This document shows positions 5,158 to 13,474 of a stretch of 20,534 nt of DNA, piece after piece; the first letter of the stretch is position 1, and every line of letters begins with the position of its first letter. The DNA is from a virus: IMG/VR virus record IMGVR_UViG_3300017719_000288, positions 1 to 20,534 of that record; one strand, 5' to 3'. Below the pieces are notes generated by a model. It searched no databases. It saw nothing but the letters and a program-made list of their open reading frames with translations, and was not told where the DNA came from. Both the position numbers and the translations under genes were made by a program.

Positions 5158-6597
5158 ATGGCAAGACAAGGACTTCTAGCACAAGCTAAACCAGCGGCAA
5201 CAACTGATACATTGTTGTACTCTTCCTCAGTTACTGAGTCGGCATCAGCATTACTTAAAATTGCTAATGATGGTACTGGAGCAGCATATCGTGTTGCACT
5301 TAGGGATTACGATCAAGCGTTAGTGCTTGACGCATCAACTTATAAATTACATAAAGGTGATGTAGTTACAAACTACCGTATTAATATTGATACTGCGATT
5401 AGTGCTTCAACATTCACTCCAGGACAGGCATTTACAACTGGTGATGGAGAAAAGAGTTTTAAATTTGAATCTTTCTTCATTCCGACTCTAACAACAATTT
5501 TTGTTAAAGCATTTGCGATTCGTGACTTATCCCTAGAATCAGTTTCTGGTGATTTTGATTTGGGAGATACAATCACAAAGGGTACTGGTAGTGATACAAC
5601 TGTTGCAACAGTATTTGCATCATCTGGTGGATTTATTTCTGTTGGTCCTTCTACTATTAATGGTTCGGGAACCGAGTTTGCAGATGGTGATACTGTAACT
5701 AGTAGTTCTGGCGGTACAGGTACTGTTTCTGTTGGTGGTATTGGCACTGCTAATAGTAAGTATGTCTTCTCAGAAACTACCATTGGTGCTAACTACGATA
5801 GACAAGTATCTGCTCTATTCTCCGATAGAACGTATCGTTTTGATGTTTCTGACAGCACAATGTCAGGTAGAGATTTCAAACTATCGATTACTGAAGGGGG
5901 AGAATTTGGTCCTGATGGGGACTTTACGGCAGTAACTGATAATGGTGTTGAGTATACAACAGGAAAAACTTCTAATGGTACTGCTGGTAGCGGTGGTGCA
6001 TACGTTCAGTACGATTTCTCTGCAAATTCCTCACTCCCTGTAGAAATGTTTTGGTATGATGGTGGAACTGGAACTGCTGGTAATTCCTCTTATGGTGGTG
6101 CTGATGACACCTTTGCTACTACAAGTCTCGTGACTTATGATGAATTCTACGCATATGATGTTAACGGTACTCTTGTAGACAATACGGATACCTTTGAATT
6201 TGATAGTATTACATATACTATTGAAAGTCAAACATCAGGTTCATATGGTGTTGTTTCTGATTATACAGGAACAGCATTAAAAATTATTCTTGGTATTGGT
6301 TCTACTGAATTTGCTGGTAGTGATATCTTTAGAGATGTTCCTAAAGTTGCTTCTATCAATAGAAGTGATGTAACAGTAAGTTCAGTAACAACGGCAAAAG
6401 CAGCGATTGATACCAATACATTCCTTGCAGTTGATAAAGCGTTGTCTGCTAATACCGTAGATAATATTACATCATTAGTTATTGGTCCTGGTCAAAGAGT
6501 TCATGTTTATTCAGCAACTCAAAATAATGTATTCTCCTTAATTGGTTTTGAGGATGGAAGTAGTGAGTTTACAACTCGCGTCCACGGCATCTACTAA
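5158..6597 (+). CDS. Virion structural protein, beta-rich, cyanophage fibre module
   Basis: The protein is 479 residues beginning MARQGLLAQAKPAATTDTLL, an opening I associate with structural proteins of T4-like cyanophages. It is beta-rich throughout, with many Gly, Thr, Ser and Asp and almost no Cys or Trp. About residues 128-200 form a Gly/Ser/Thr-rich stretch (DFDLGDTITKGTGSD, ADGDTVTSSSGGTGT) that looks like two copies of a short beta motif. There is no enzyme motif, signal peptide or membrane segment. It starts nine bases after the previous stop with no late-promoter box in the gap, so it is probably transcribed from the promoter at 3790. It could be a tail or baseplate decoration protein; the exact position in the virion cannot be read from sequence. 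Confidence 0.72.
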   Translation: MARQGLLAQAKPAATTDTLLYSSSVTESASALLKIANDGTGAAYRVALRDYDQALVLDASTYKLHKGDVVTNYRINIDTAISASTFTPGQAFTTGDGEKSFKFESFFIPTLTTIFVKAFAIRDLSLESVSGDFDLGDTITKGTGSDTTVATVFASSGGFISVGPSTINGSGTEFADGDTVTSSSGGTGTVSVGGIGTANSKYVFSETTIGANYDRQVSALFSDRTYRFDVSDSTMSGRDFKLSITEGGEFGPDGDFTAVTDNGVEYTTGKTSNGTAGSGGAYVQYDFSANSSLPVEMFWYDGGTGTAGNSSYGGADDTFATTSLVTYDEFYAYDVNGTLVDNTDTFEFDSITYTIESQTSGSYGVVSDYTGTALKIILGIGSTEFAGSDIFRDVPKVASINRSDVTVSSVTTAKAAIDTNTFLAVDKALSANTVDNITSLVIGPGQRVHVYSATQNNVFSLIGFEDGSSEFTTRVHGIY

Positions 6598-6600
6598 ATA
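6594..6600 (+). promoter_or_regulatory. Late promoter box CTAAATA
   Basis: A one-base variant of the T4 late box, overlapping the TAA stop at 6595-6597 and lying 28 nt before the ATG at 6629. Confidence 0.55.
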
Positions 6601-6628
6601 ACTGTATAAGAAAGACCTCTAAGCAGAA

Positions 6629-9600
6629 ATGGCTCTTACTAGACTTAAGAATATTATTACGTCCAGAACTGGACGTATTATCTACGTTAACCCTGATGAT
6701 TTCGATGCATCCGATGCTATCGATAATAGGGGAAACTCGGCGTTACGACCCTTTAAGTCTATTCAAAGAGCGTTTCTTGAGGTAGCAAGATTCTCGTATC
6801 GAGTTGGTTTATCAAATGACGAATTTGATGCCTTCTCGATTATGCTGTATCCAGCAGAATATATTGTTGACAACAGACCTGGCGAAGTTTTATATACAAA
6901 CGTTGCTCCCATTGATGAGAACTCAAACTTAGATTTGACTTCTCCAAACAATGTTCTGCATAAATTTAATTCGGTAGAAGGTGGTATCATTGTTCCTAGA
7001 GGTTGTTCCCTCGTTGGTACTGATCTTCGCCGTACAAAAATTATTCCTAAGTATGTTCCATATCCTACAGTATTTGCTGCAAAGGGTATTAATACAGAAT
7101 CTCAAGTTCCTCCTCGTACTGCTATCTTTAAGGTAACTGGTGGTACTTATTTCTGGCAATTCTCATTCTTCGATGGTGCTGAAGAGGGTGTATATTACAA
7201 ACCTGATAGTGTAGAGACACTAGCACCTAAATTTTCACACCATAGACTTACTTGTTTTGAATTTGCTGATGGATTTAATTCCTTGCAAACCTTAATCTCT
7301 GGTGATCCTACTAGAGGTTTAGAGCAAACAGTTCCTAATGCAGATTATTCTGCTGTTCCTAATATCTTAGAAAGAACTGACCTAGAAATTTACTATCAGA
7401 AAGTATCGAAAGCATTTGCTACTATTCCCGATACATCTGGTGACCCTGCTAATGACCAAATCCAGGCAAGAGTAGAAGAAAATAGAATCGTTGGTCCTAT
7501 TTCCGATGAATACCGAGTCCTTCAAGTTACTCGTAATGGTAATACTGCTACGGCAGTTACTGTTGATGAGTTTGATAATCCCAGGGACCATGGTTTCTCT
7601 GTTGGTGTTAACATTAATATCTCAGGAGTTACTGGTTCATCTGGACCACAATCGTTAGTCGATGCAAGTTTGTATAATGGTTCCTTTACTGTAACTTCTG
7701 CATCAGGTAATATCTTTACCTATCAGATGCTATCCGAACCTTCTGGTAATGCTGTTGGTAGTAATGTTACAGTTAAGACTGAAATTGATACTGTTGACTC
7801 TGCATCTCCTTATGCGTTTAACCTATCCCTGAGAAGTGTCTGGGGTATGAATGGAATGTTGGCGAATGGTGCTAAAGCAACTGGTTTCAAATCAATGGTT
7901 GTTGCACAGTTCACTGGTTTGAGTCTTCAGAAAGATGATAGAGCGTTTGTAAGATTTAACGAGTCTACTGGTAATTATGATAATGCAGCAGCGGGTGATG
8001 GTGCTCACTTAGATGGTTTTGCTGAGTATCGTAAGGGTTGGGCACATAGACATATCGTCTGTACTAATGATTCTTTCATCCAGGCAGTTTCTGTGTTCGC
8101 TGTTGGATATGGCACACACTTTACTGCTGAAAGTGGTGCTGACATGTCGATTACGAACTCAAACTCTAACTTTGGATCGACAGCACTTCGTTCTGCTGGT
8201 TTCAAAGCAAAGGCATTCTCTAAAGATAAAGCAGGAGAAATTACACATATCATTCCTCCTAAAGCACTTAGTGTTATTTCTACAACTGCAACAGGTGCAA
8301 GTGGTGAGGTGAGTATTACATTAGCAAACGATGGTTCTGTTAATGGTGTTATTGAGGGTATGAATGTTACTGGCACTAATGTTGGTGTCGGTGCAACAGT
8401 TGTTTCTGTTAATACTAACACCAGAATAGTTACGCTGTCTGTAGTTAACACCGATACTGTCAATGGCAATATTATTTTTGGAGAAGAGACTTCGGTTAAC
8501 TGGGTGAATATTGACATTCAGAGAACAGTTACTATTAACCAAGCACTTGCTGCTGGTGGAGGAGTTGCTGGTTCAAGACTTTACCTCTATGGATATACTG
8601 CTCAAGGTTCACCACCAACAACTAGAGTACAAGGTTATAGTGTTGGTGCTCGTCAAGATGGTACTGGTGCTAGTGCAGTTGCAGATAGACTTAATGTTAA
8701 GTTGATTCCTTCTGTAGGTTCTGATGCTGAAATTAAAACCGCAGACATCTCTCCATATGGTCCTGATGTATCGGGTAAAGCAGCAGGAGAAACAGGATCT
8801 CCAATCCAATTTGATGAAAATACATACACTGTCGGTGGATTATCTGTTGTTGGTGGATGGTATCTGTCTGTAAATGCAACTGGAAATTCAATTTATACAG
8901 TTCTCACTACAAATACACAAACATACGGTAATGTAAACTTTACACCAACAACATTTATTAAGAGAATTCCTGACTCTAGAGACCTTGCTGATAGAACTTA
9001 CCGTGTTCGTATGGTTATTGACAAGGACAAGAGCAATCCTCTTCCTAGAGATCCTTTGAGTGGTTATGTAATGCAACCACTTAATAGTAATACATCCGCA
9101 TTCAAATTGAATGGTACATTCTACATCTATGATATTGAAAAAGTACAAGAATTTGTTAGAGGCGTCGATGATGGAATATACTACCTCACCCTTTTATATG
9201 CATCTGTTGCACCTTCAGCTGCTAATTTTAACGACAGAAAGTTCAGTCAAAATGTCAACGAAGTCTACCCTTCGTTTGACAGAGACAACCCTCTTGCTGA
9301 CCCTGATCGTGCTTATTCCATCGCTGACAACGAAACTATCGGTCTCGTAAATGCAACGGATAATGCAAGTCCAACTCCAAATAAAGATCCTAAGAGGTCT
9401 ATTACGAAAGAGGCAATTGTTAATCTTTTAACCGACACTGGTTGGGCAGATCCTTCTACTGAACCTGCATATAATTCAGTTAACAAAACACTTTCTAGTG
9501 TTCAACTCACTGCTCGTTTTGGTGATGAAGAAACCAGAAAGATTAATATCAGAGAAAATGTTGCTGATAATTCGGTTGCACCGATTCCAATAGAACTTAG

Positions 9601-10675
9601 AAGGCATTCTATTATGCGTTCTGGTAATCACACGTTTGAGTATCTTGGTTTCGGTCCTGGTAACTACTCAACTGCATTCCCTCAGACACAAGTAGAAACT
9701 TTATCACAAGACCAAATTAAGTTCTCTCAGTCTATTAAAGAGGAAGCAGGAGTTGCATTCTATTCGGGTCTTAACTCTAATGGTGACCTATTCATTGGTA
9801 ACCAGGTTATTAACCCTGTTACTGGTCAGATTACCAATGAAGATATTGCACAACTGAATGTTATTGGTGAAGAGAATACAACGATTGAGACATTCTCAGA
9901 GTTGGTTCTGACTGATAAACTCACTGTTATTGGTGGTGCATCTAACCAATTAGAATCTGTATTTGCTGGTCCTGTCACATTCCAAGGTCAGGTATCTTCC
10001 ACTAGTAATATTATTGCTAGAAAGATTACTTATAATAACCAAGACGGCACGGTTATTAAATCTACTCTGTTAGCACCAGAAGATTCAAATGGTTTACCAA
10101 ACTTTACTAATATCACTAACTATGACACACCTTCTGATGGTGATTTAGTTTATAATTCAACTTGGTCTCCTGGTAAATCTTTGGGGTGGATTTATTATGG
10201 TCAAGTTTGGAAAGAGTTTGGATTAACTGATATTGAGCAGATTGATATTCAAACATTTACTGACAATAATGGTGATGAGCAACAACACTTAGGTTTTGGT
10301 GTTGCTGCAAATACTTCATACCGTGCTAATCTAAAAGGTAATGTTAGAATTGATGGTAACTTAGTTACTACAGGTACGGGTGGTATTTCTGCTGACAAGT
10401 ATGTCAGTCGCATATATCGCAATGGTGAAAATAATGGACCTGACGGTAGTATTTTGACATTCCCAATTACTACTTTTACTGGCGGTGTTCAGCACACTGC
10501 AACTTCTCTCTTAGTTATGTTGAATGGCGTAGTTCAAATTGGAGGAACTACTACTGAAGTTAACAGTGGAGATGCTAACTATTCTGTTGATAGTAATGCA
10601 CAAAACATTGTGTTTGCTTCGGGTACTCCTCCTCAGGCAACTGATGTTCTTCATATTATTGAAATGCCTATCTAA
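6629..10675 (+). CDS. Giant virion structural / tail-fibre protein with beta-helix-like N-terminus
   Basis: The protein is 1348 residues, the largest gene here. The N-terminus (RTGRIIYVNPDDFDASDAID, then ALRPFKSIQRAFLEVARFSY) matches the entry to right-handed beta-helix (pectin-lyase-like) domains: a YVNP element, then P-F-K-S-IQ-A. An IIVPRGCSLVGTDLRRTKI segment follows. About residues 550-620 form an immunoglobulin-like or beta-sandwich stretch full of Thr, Val, Asn and Gly. The C-terminal hundred residues hold a LLVMLNGVVQIGG and SGTPPQATDVLHIIEMPI region that looks like a compact tip domain. No enzymatic residues can be assigned. Proteins of this size and layout are conserved structural proteins in cyanomyoviruses. 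A late box precedes it; there is no Shine-Dalgarno sequence. Confidence 0.78.
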   Translation: MALTRLKNIITSRTGRIIYVNPDDFDASDAIDNRGNSALRPFKSIQRAFLEVARFSYRVGLSNDEFDAFSIMLYPAEYIVDNRPGEVLYTNVAPIDENSNLDLTSPNNVLHKFNSVEGGIIVPRGCSLVGTDLRRTKIIPKYVPYPTVFAAKGINTESQVPPRTAIFKVTGGTYFWQFSFFDGAEEGVYYKPDSVETLAPKFSHHRLTCFEFADGFNSLQTLISGDPTRGLEQTVPNADYSAVPNILERTDLEIYYQKVSKAFATIPDTSGDPANDQIQARVEENRIVGPISDEYRVLQVTRNGNTATAVTVDEFDNPRDHGFSVGVNINISGVTGSSGPQSLVDASLYNGSFTVTSASGNIFTYQMLSEPSGNAVGSNVTVKTEIDTVDSASPYAFNLSLRSVWGMNGMLANGAKATGFKSMVVAQFTGLSLQKDDRAFVRFNESTGNYDNAAAGDGAHLDGFAEYRKGWAHRHIVCTNDSFIQAVSVFAVGYGTHFTAESGADMSITNSNSNFGSTALRSAGFKAKAFSKDKAGEITHIIPPKALSVISTTATGASGEVSITLANDGSVNGVIEGMNVTGTNVGVGATVVSVNTNTRIVTLSVVNTDTVNGNIIFGEETSVNWVNIDIQRTVTINQALAAGGGVAGSRLYLYGYTAQGSPPTTRVQGYSVGARQDGTGASAVADRLNVKLIPSVGSDAEIKTADISPYGPDVSGKAAGETGSPIQFDENTYTVGGLSVVGGWYLSVNATGNSIYTVLTTNTQTYGNVNFTPTTFIKRIPDSRDLADRTYRVRMVIDKDKSNPLPRDPLSGYVMQPLNSNTSAFKLNGTFYIYDIEKVQEFVRGVDDGIYYLTLLYASVAPSAANFNDRKFSQNVNEVYPSFDRDNPLADPDRAYSIADNETIGLVNATDNASPTPNKDPKRSITKEAIVNLLTDTGWADPSTEPAYNSVNKTLSSVQLTARFGDEETRKINIRENVADNSVAPIPIELRRHSIMRSGNHTFEYLGFGPGNYSTAFPQTQVETLSQDQIKFSQSIKEEAGVAFYSGLNSNGDLFIGNQVINPVTGQITNEDIAQLNVIGEENTTIETFSELVLTDKLTVIGGASNQLESVFAGPVTFQGQVSSTSNIIARKITYNNQDGTVIKSTLLAPEDSNGLPNFTNITNYDTPSDGDLVYNSTWSPGKSLGWIYYGQVWKEFGLTDIEQIDIQTFTDNNGDEQQHLGFGVAANTSYRANLKGNVRIDGNLVTTGTGGISADKYVSRIYRNGENNGPDGSILTFPITTFTGGVQHTATSLLVMLNGVVQIGGTTTEVNSGDANYSVDSNAQNIVFASGTPPQATDVLHIIEMPI

Positions 10676-10678
10676 ATA
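10672..10678 (+). promoter_or_regulatory. Late promoter box CTAAATA
   Basis: This overlaps the TAA stop at 10673-10675 and lies 23 nt before the ATG at 10702. Same arrangement as at 6594. Confidence 0.55.
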
Positions 10679-10701
10679 GTATCGGAGCAACTTAGTTAAA
10701 A

Positions 10702-11631
10702 ATGGCACTTACTAAAATCAGTGGAAATCAAATTTCCACTGCAACAATTGCAACTATGGATTCTCTCTCATTTTTAGATGGTGAGAGCATCTTAAAGTTA
10801 CCTAATGGAACAACTGCTCAACGTCCAGGTTCTCCAACTCAGGGAACGCTTAGATATAACTCTGAGTTGAACAATAATGCTGGTGCTGCTGAAGTATATG
10901 TTGCCAATAATGGTACTGGAAATCCTGGTTGGGTTGCCGTAGGTTCTGGTGGCGCATCTTTAGGTAAAGGTGGTGTCATTAGAAGTAATCCCGACTTTAT
11001 TGATGAAAATATTACTGTCGATCCATCTCTTGATGATAAATTCAAGAATGCATTTACCAGGGGTCCATTAGAAATTAGAGACGGTTTTACGGTTACTATT
11101 GCAGATACTGCTGATTGGCAAATTTGGGGTGGAGAACCAGCAGATCCGTTTCCTGGTGAAGTATTGGCGATGGGATATGCTCAGACACCAGCAACAAGAT
11201 ATACGTTGAACACTGACAATTTAAGCGATGCTGGCGCTACTATTCCTGATTTAGCAGTATCATTCACACCAACAAGAACGACTTCTAAGGTTATTATTAC
11301 TGCTTCTATCAGTAATAATAATAGACACGTTTATTCATTTGGAGTAAAACGTGACGGTGTGTTACTGACGACTGGGGCAGCAAATTCCAACAACAGTAAT
11401 TCTTCTGGTGCGGTAGTAACTGGTTATCATGGAGCAGACGTAGAAGGTGAGTTGACAACAACTACGTTTAGTTTTGAGGATACTTCGGTTTCTGCTGGAG
11501 ATACTTATGTGTATGAAATTTGTGGCACTGCATCTTGGAGTGGAGGGGTTCGTGATCTTTTTATTAATGATAGACAGCAGAACGACATGAGAAGTATTTC
11601 TTCTATGACTGTCACTGAAATCATGGGTTGA
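10702..11631 (+). CDS. Tail-fibre protein with RPGSP module and jelly-roll-like C-terminal domain
   Basis: The protein is 309 residues. Residues 1-33 (MALTKISGNQISTATIATMD) look like a fibre attachment segment. Residues 34-52 carry PNGTTAQRPGSPTQGTLRYN, a module repeated in the next two genes, followed by a variable W-containing end (NPGWVAVG). A linker then leads to a separate C-terminal domain of about 150 residues rich in beta strands (LAVSFTPTRTTSKVIITASI, TYVYEICGTASWSGG), resembling the head domains of phage receptor-binding fibres. It is probably a host-contact or fibre-tip protein. The start is ATG after an A-rich leader with no Shine-Dalgarno sequence. A late box is present upstream. 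Confidence 0.75.
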   Translation: MALTKISGNQISTATIATMDSLSFLDGESILKLPNGTTAQRPGSPTQGTLRYNSELNNNAGAAEVYVANNGTGNPGWVAVGSGGASLGKGGVIRSNPDFIDENITVDPSLDDKFKNAFTRGPLEIRDGFTVTIADTADWQIWGGEPADPFPGEVLAMGYAQTPATRYTLNTDNLSDAGATIPDLAVSFTPTRTTSKVIITASISNNNRHVYSFGVKRDGVLLTTGAANSNNSNSSGAVVTGYHGADVEGELTTTTFSFEDTSVSAGDTYVYEICGTASWSGGVRDLFINDRQQNDMRSISSMTVTEIMG

Positions 11632-11637
11632 TAAATA
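11631..11637 (+). promoter_or_regulatory. Late promoter box ATAAATA
   Basis: GATAAATA overlaps the TGA stop at 11629-11631 and lies 22 nt before the ATG at 11660. It matches seven of eight bases of TATAAATA. Confidence 0.6.
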
Positions 11638-11659
11638 AAGAGGGGAGTAATTAACTATT

Positions 11660-12031
11660 ATGTCTAAAGTAAGAGCATCTTCTATTAAGGGACTTGGGGT
11701 AGCAGATGGTGGACCTTTTATTGACCTGAATAAATTCAGTCATGGTCAACCACTTGATATGGGCAATTCCAATATTACTACTGGAGTATTGACTATTACA
11801 AGAGTAAACATTACCACTGCAACTACTACTACAGTAAATGCTACAACCATGGTTGTATCTGAGGGTGCTGCAAATTTGAATGGTGATGAATTGCTAGTTC
11901 CCACTGGAACAACAGCAGAAAGACCTTCGTCGCCTACTCTTGGAAGTTTACGAGTAAATAGTGAACTAGGGCAAGTTGAAATGTATACCAATCAAGGTGG
12001 TCAAGGTAATGGTTGGGAAAAATTAGGATAA
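11660..12031 (+). CDS. Short fibre-base protein (N-terminal and RPSSP modules only)
   Basis: The protein is 123 residues. It starts MSKVRASSIKGLGVADGGPF, matching the start of the next gene (MSQLKVNSIKGLNVPASGPQ). A Thr/Asn/Val-rich shaft follows (TITRVNITTATTTTVNATT). It closes with PTGTTAERPSSPTLGSLRVN (81-100) and a W-containing end (NGWEKLG). It therefore has the attachment and shaft parts of its two neighbours but no C-terminal adhesin. It could be a stub left after loss of a tip, or a genuine short fibre or fibre-network component; the clean stop followed at once by the next late promoter favours a stable gene. AGAGGGGAG lies 13 nt before the ATG, a poorly spaced Shine-Dalgarno. Confidence 0.72.
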   Translation: MSKVRASSIKGLGVADGGPFIDLNKFSHGQPLDMGNSNITTGVLTITRVNITTATTTTVNATTMVVSEGAANLNGDELLVPTGTTAERPSSPTLGSLRVNSELGQVEMYTNQGGQGNGWEKLG

Positions 12032-12037
12032 TTATAT

Positions 12038-12045
12038 TATAAATA
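12038..12045 (+). promoter_or_regulatory. T4-type late promoter box TATAAATA
   Basis: An exact consensus 34 nt before the ATG at 12080. It lies just after the stop of the 11660 gene, followed by an A-rich tract and a small hairpin (AAAAAG/CTTTTT). Confidence 0.75.
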
Positions 12046-12079
12046 AAAAAAAGGACGGACTTTTTCAGAAATAATTACT

Positions 12080-13168
12080 ATGTCACAACTTAAAGTAAAT
12101 TCTATTAAAGGATTAAATGTTCCTGCATCTGGTCCGCAGATTGACATCGGTAATACGGGAGATATTAGTCTAAATAACTCCAATGTAACTAATGTCAACC
12201 AGGCAACCGTAACTACAGCAAACATTACAACTAATAATGTAACAACAGAGAACGCAACAACTCTAAATGTTACTAATACATTAGATATGCGTACTGCTGA
12301 ACAAATGTTAGTTCCTTCAGGAACAGATGCTGAGAGACCTGGATCTCCTTCAGTAGGAACAATTAGATATAATACTACCAGTGGTAAACCAGAATTCTGG
12401 AATGGTACTACCTGGAAAAACTTCACTATCCAAAGATTTACTGAAGAACTGTCAGGAAGTTCTTGGACAGTTCCCTCTGGTGTTTCTGCTGTTGATGTTT
12501 TAGTTGTTGCTGGTGGAGGTTCTGGGGGTTCTGGAACTGGTGGTGCTGGTGGTGCAGGCGGTGCTGTATTTGCCTCAGGATTTCCTGTAACTCCTGGTGC
12601 TGCTCTTTCTATTTCGGTGGGAAATGGTGGTCCTGGTGGATACCAAGGAAGAGGAAATAGCGGCGCTAACAGTACATTTGGCACTATTACTGCTAATGGC
12701 GGTGGTGGTGGCGGTACGACTTATCCTCCTGCTCGTTCTAATGGAAGACCTGGAGGTAGTGGTGGCGGTGGCGCACAATATCCATCGGGTAGATATAATC
12801 TAGGTAACTCCACTCAACCTGCCACTCCTGTTGCTGGTGCTTCTGGATATGGAAATCCTGGTGCTCCTGGCGACCGTGGAGGCGGTGGTGGTGCTGGTGG
12901 CGCTGGTAGTGGCAACACTGGTGGTGCTGGCAGAACCTTTACTCTAGGTGAAGCCCAATACACCGTAGCAGGTGGTGGTAAAGGTCAGTCAAGAAGTCCA
13001 GCAGCGTCTCCAGGACAACGCCCAGGCGGTGGTGGTGGTACTAATGGCAATCGCGGTGCAGCAGGAACTGCTCGTACTGGCGGTGGCGGTGGTGCTGGAT
13101 GGGATTACGGCGGCGGTCGTTCTGGCGCTGGCGGTTCTGGTATTATTGTTGTTTCGTATCTAAACTAA
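12080..13168 (+). CDS. Glycine-rich tail-fibre adhesin
   Basis: The protein is 362 residues. Residues 1-70 are an N-terminal segment and Thr/Asn shaft like the previous gene; residues 78-97 are the VPSGTDAERPGSPSVGTIRY module; then WTVPSGVSAVDVLVVAGGG (about 129-147) opens a long polyglycine domain reaching the C-terminus, with many GGGGG or GGAGG runs separated by short variable loops, ending GIIVVSYLN. Polyglycine tip domains that fold as glycine helices with exposed variable loops are known from the T4-like phage S16 gp38 adhesin, and glycine-rich C-terminal domains also occur in fibre proteins. The role is most likely host receptor binding at the fibre tip. Local GC is well above the neighbouring genes because of GGN codons. 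An exact late promoter stands upstream. Confidence 0.8.
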   Translation: MSQLKVNSIKGLNVPASGPQIDIGNTGDISLNNSNVTNVNQATVTTANITTNNVTTENATTLNVTNTLDMRTAEQMLVPSGTDAERPGSPSVGTIRYNTTSGKPEFWNGTTWKNFTIQRFTEELSGSSWTVPSGVSAVDVLVVAGGGSGGSGTGGAGGAGGAVFASGFPVTPGAALSISVGNGGPGGYQGRGNSGANSTFGTITANGGGGGGTTYPPARSNGRPGGSGGGGAQYPSGRYNLGNSTQPATPVAGASGYGNPGAPGDRGGGGGAGGAGSGNTGGAGRTFTLGEAQYTVAGGGKGQSRSPAASPGQRPGGGGGTNGNRGAAGTARTGGGGGAGWDYGGGRSGAGGSGIIVVSYLN

Positions 13169-13177
13169 TTTACAATC

Positions 13178-13474
13178 ATGGCACATACATTCGGAGAAGA
13201 AAAAGAAGTCGTTTCTAAGATTTCTATTGATGGAGACTTCCTAGTATATGTTTATAAAAAGCATTACTATGAAGCAGCAGATGGTACTGAACTATTAATT
13301 TCGGATACTATGAATCAACCACTTGAACCTGGAGATGATTTGAGTGGTGATGAATGGTATATGACTGATGCGGTTCGTGCAATTTGTGCTCAACAATGGG
13401 ATGAGGAATCAGTTGCTGAGTGGGAAGCAATGAGTGATGAAGAGAAAGACGTGCATCGTCAAACATCTGATTGA
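13178..13474 (+). CDS. Small acidic hypothetical protein, 98 aa
   Basis: This encodes MAHTFGEEKEVVSKISIDGD and onward. It is acidic, with one Cys and several Trp (DEWYMTD, QQWDEES, EWEAMSDEE). It begins nine bases after the glycine-rich adhesin, with no late box of its own, so it is probably co-transcribed with the adhesin and could assist it, perhaps as an assembly factor; that is inference from position only. No motif is recognised. Its final 16 nt overlap the end of the opposite-strand gene 13459-13878, marking the boundary between two convergent transcription units. Confidence 0.7.
   Translation: MAHTFGEEKEVVSKISIDGDFLVYVYKKHYYEAADGTELLISDTMNQPLEPGDDLSGDEWYMTDAVRAICAQQWDEESVAEWEAMSDEEKDVHRQTSD

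Noticed and set aside
5373-5783. 136-codon minus-strand frame under the 5158 gene
   Set aside because: Same explanation as the other antisense frames; lies wholly within a well-supported structural gene.
8005-8517. 170-codon open frame on the minus strand under the giant fibre gene
   Set aside because: No domain, and valine/threonine-rich as expected for antisense of a beta-rich gene; no ribosome site or promoter seen.
12047-12071. Terminator from the AAAAAG/CTTTTT hairpin upstream of the glycine-rich fibre
   Set aside because: A/T stem of six pairs lying after the promoter box within the leader; too weak to terminate and badly placed for it.
12037-12684. Long proline/alanine-rich open frame on the minus strand (215 codons)
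   Set aside because: It is the antisense of glycine-rich GGN codons and Thr/Asn shaft codons of the fibre gene, which leave the opposite frame free of stops.
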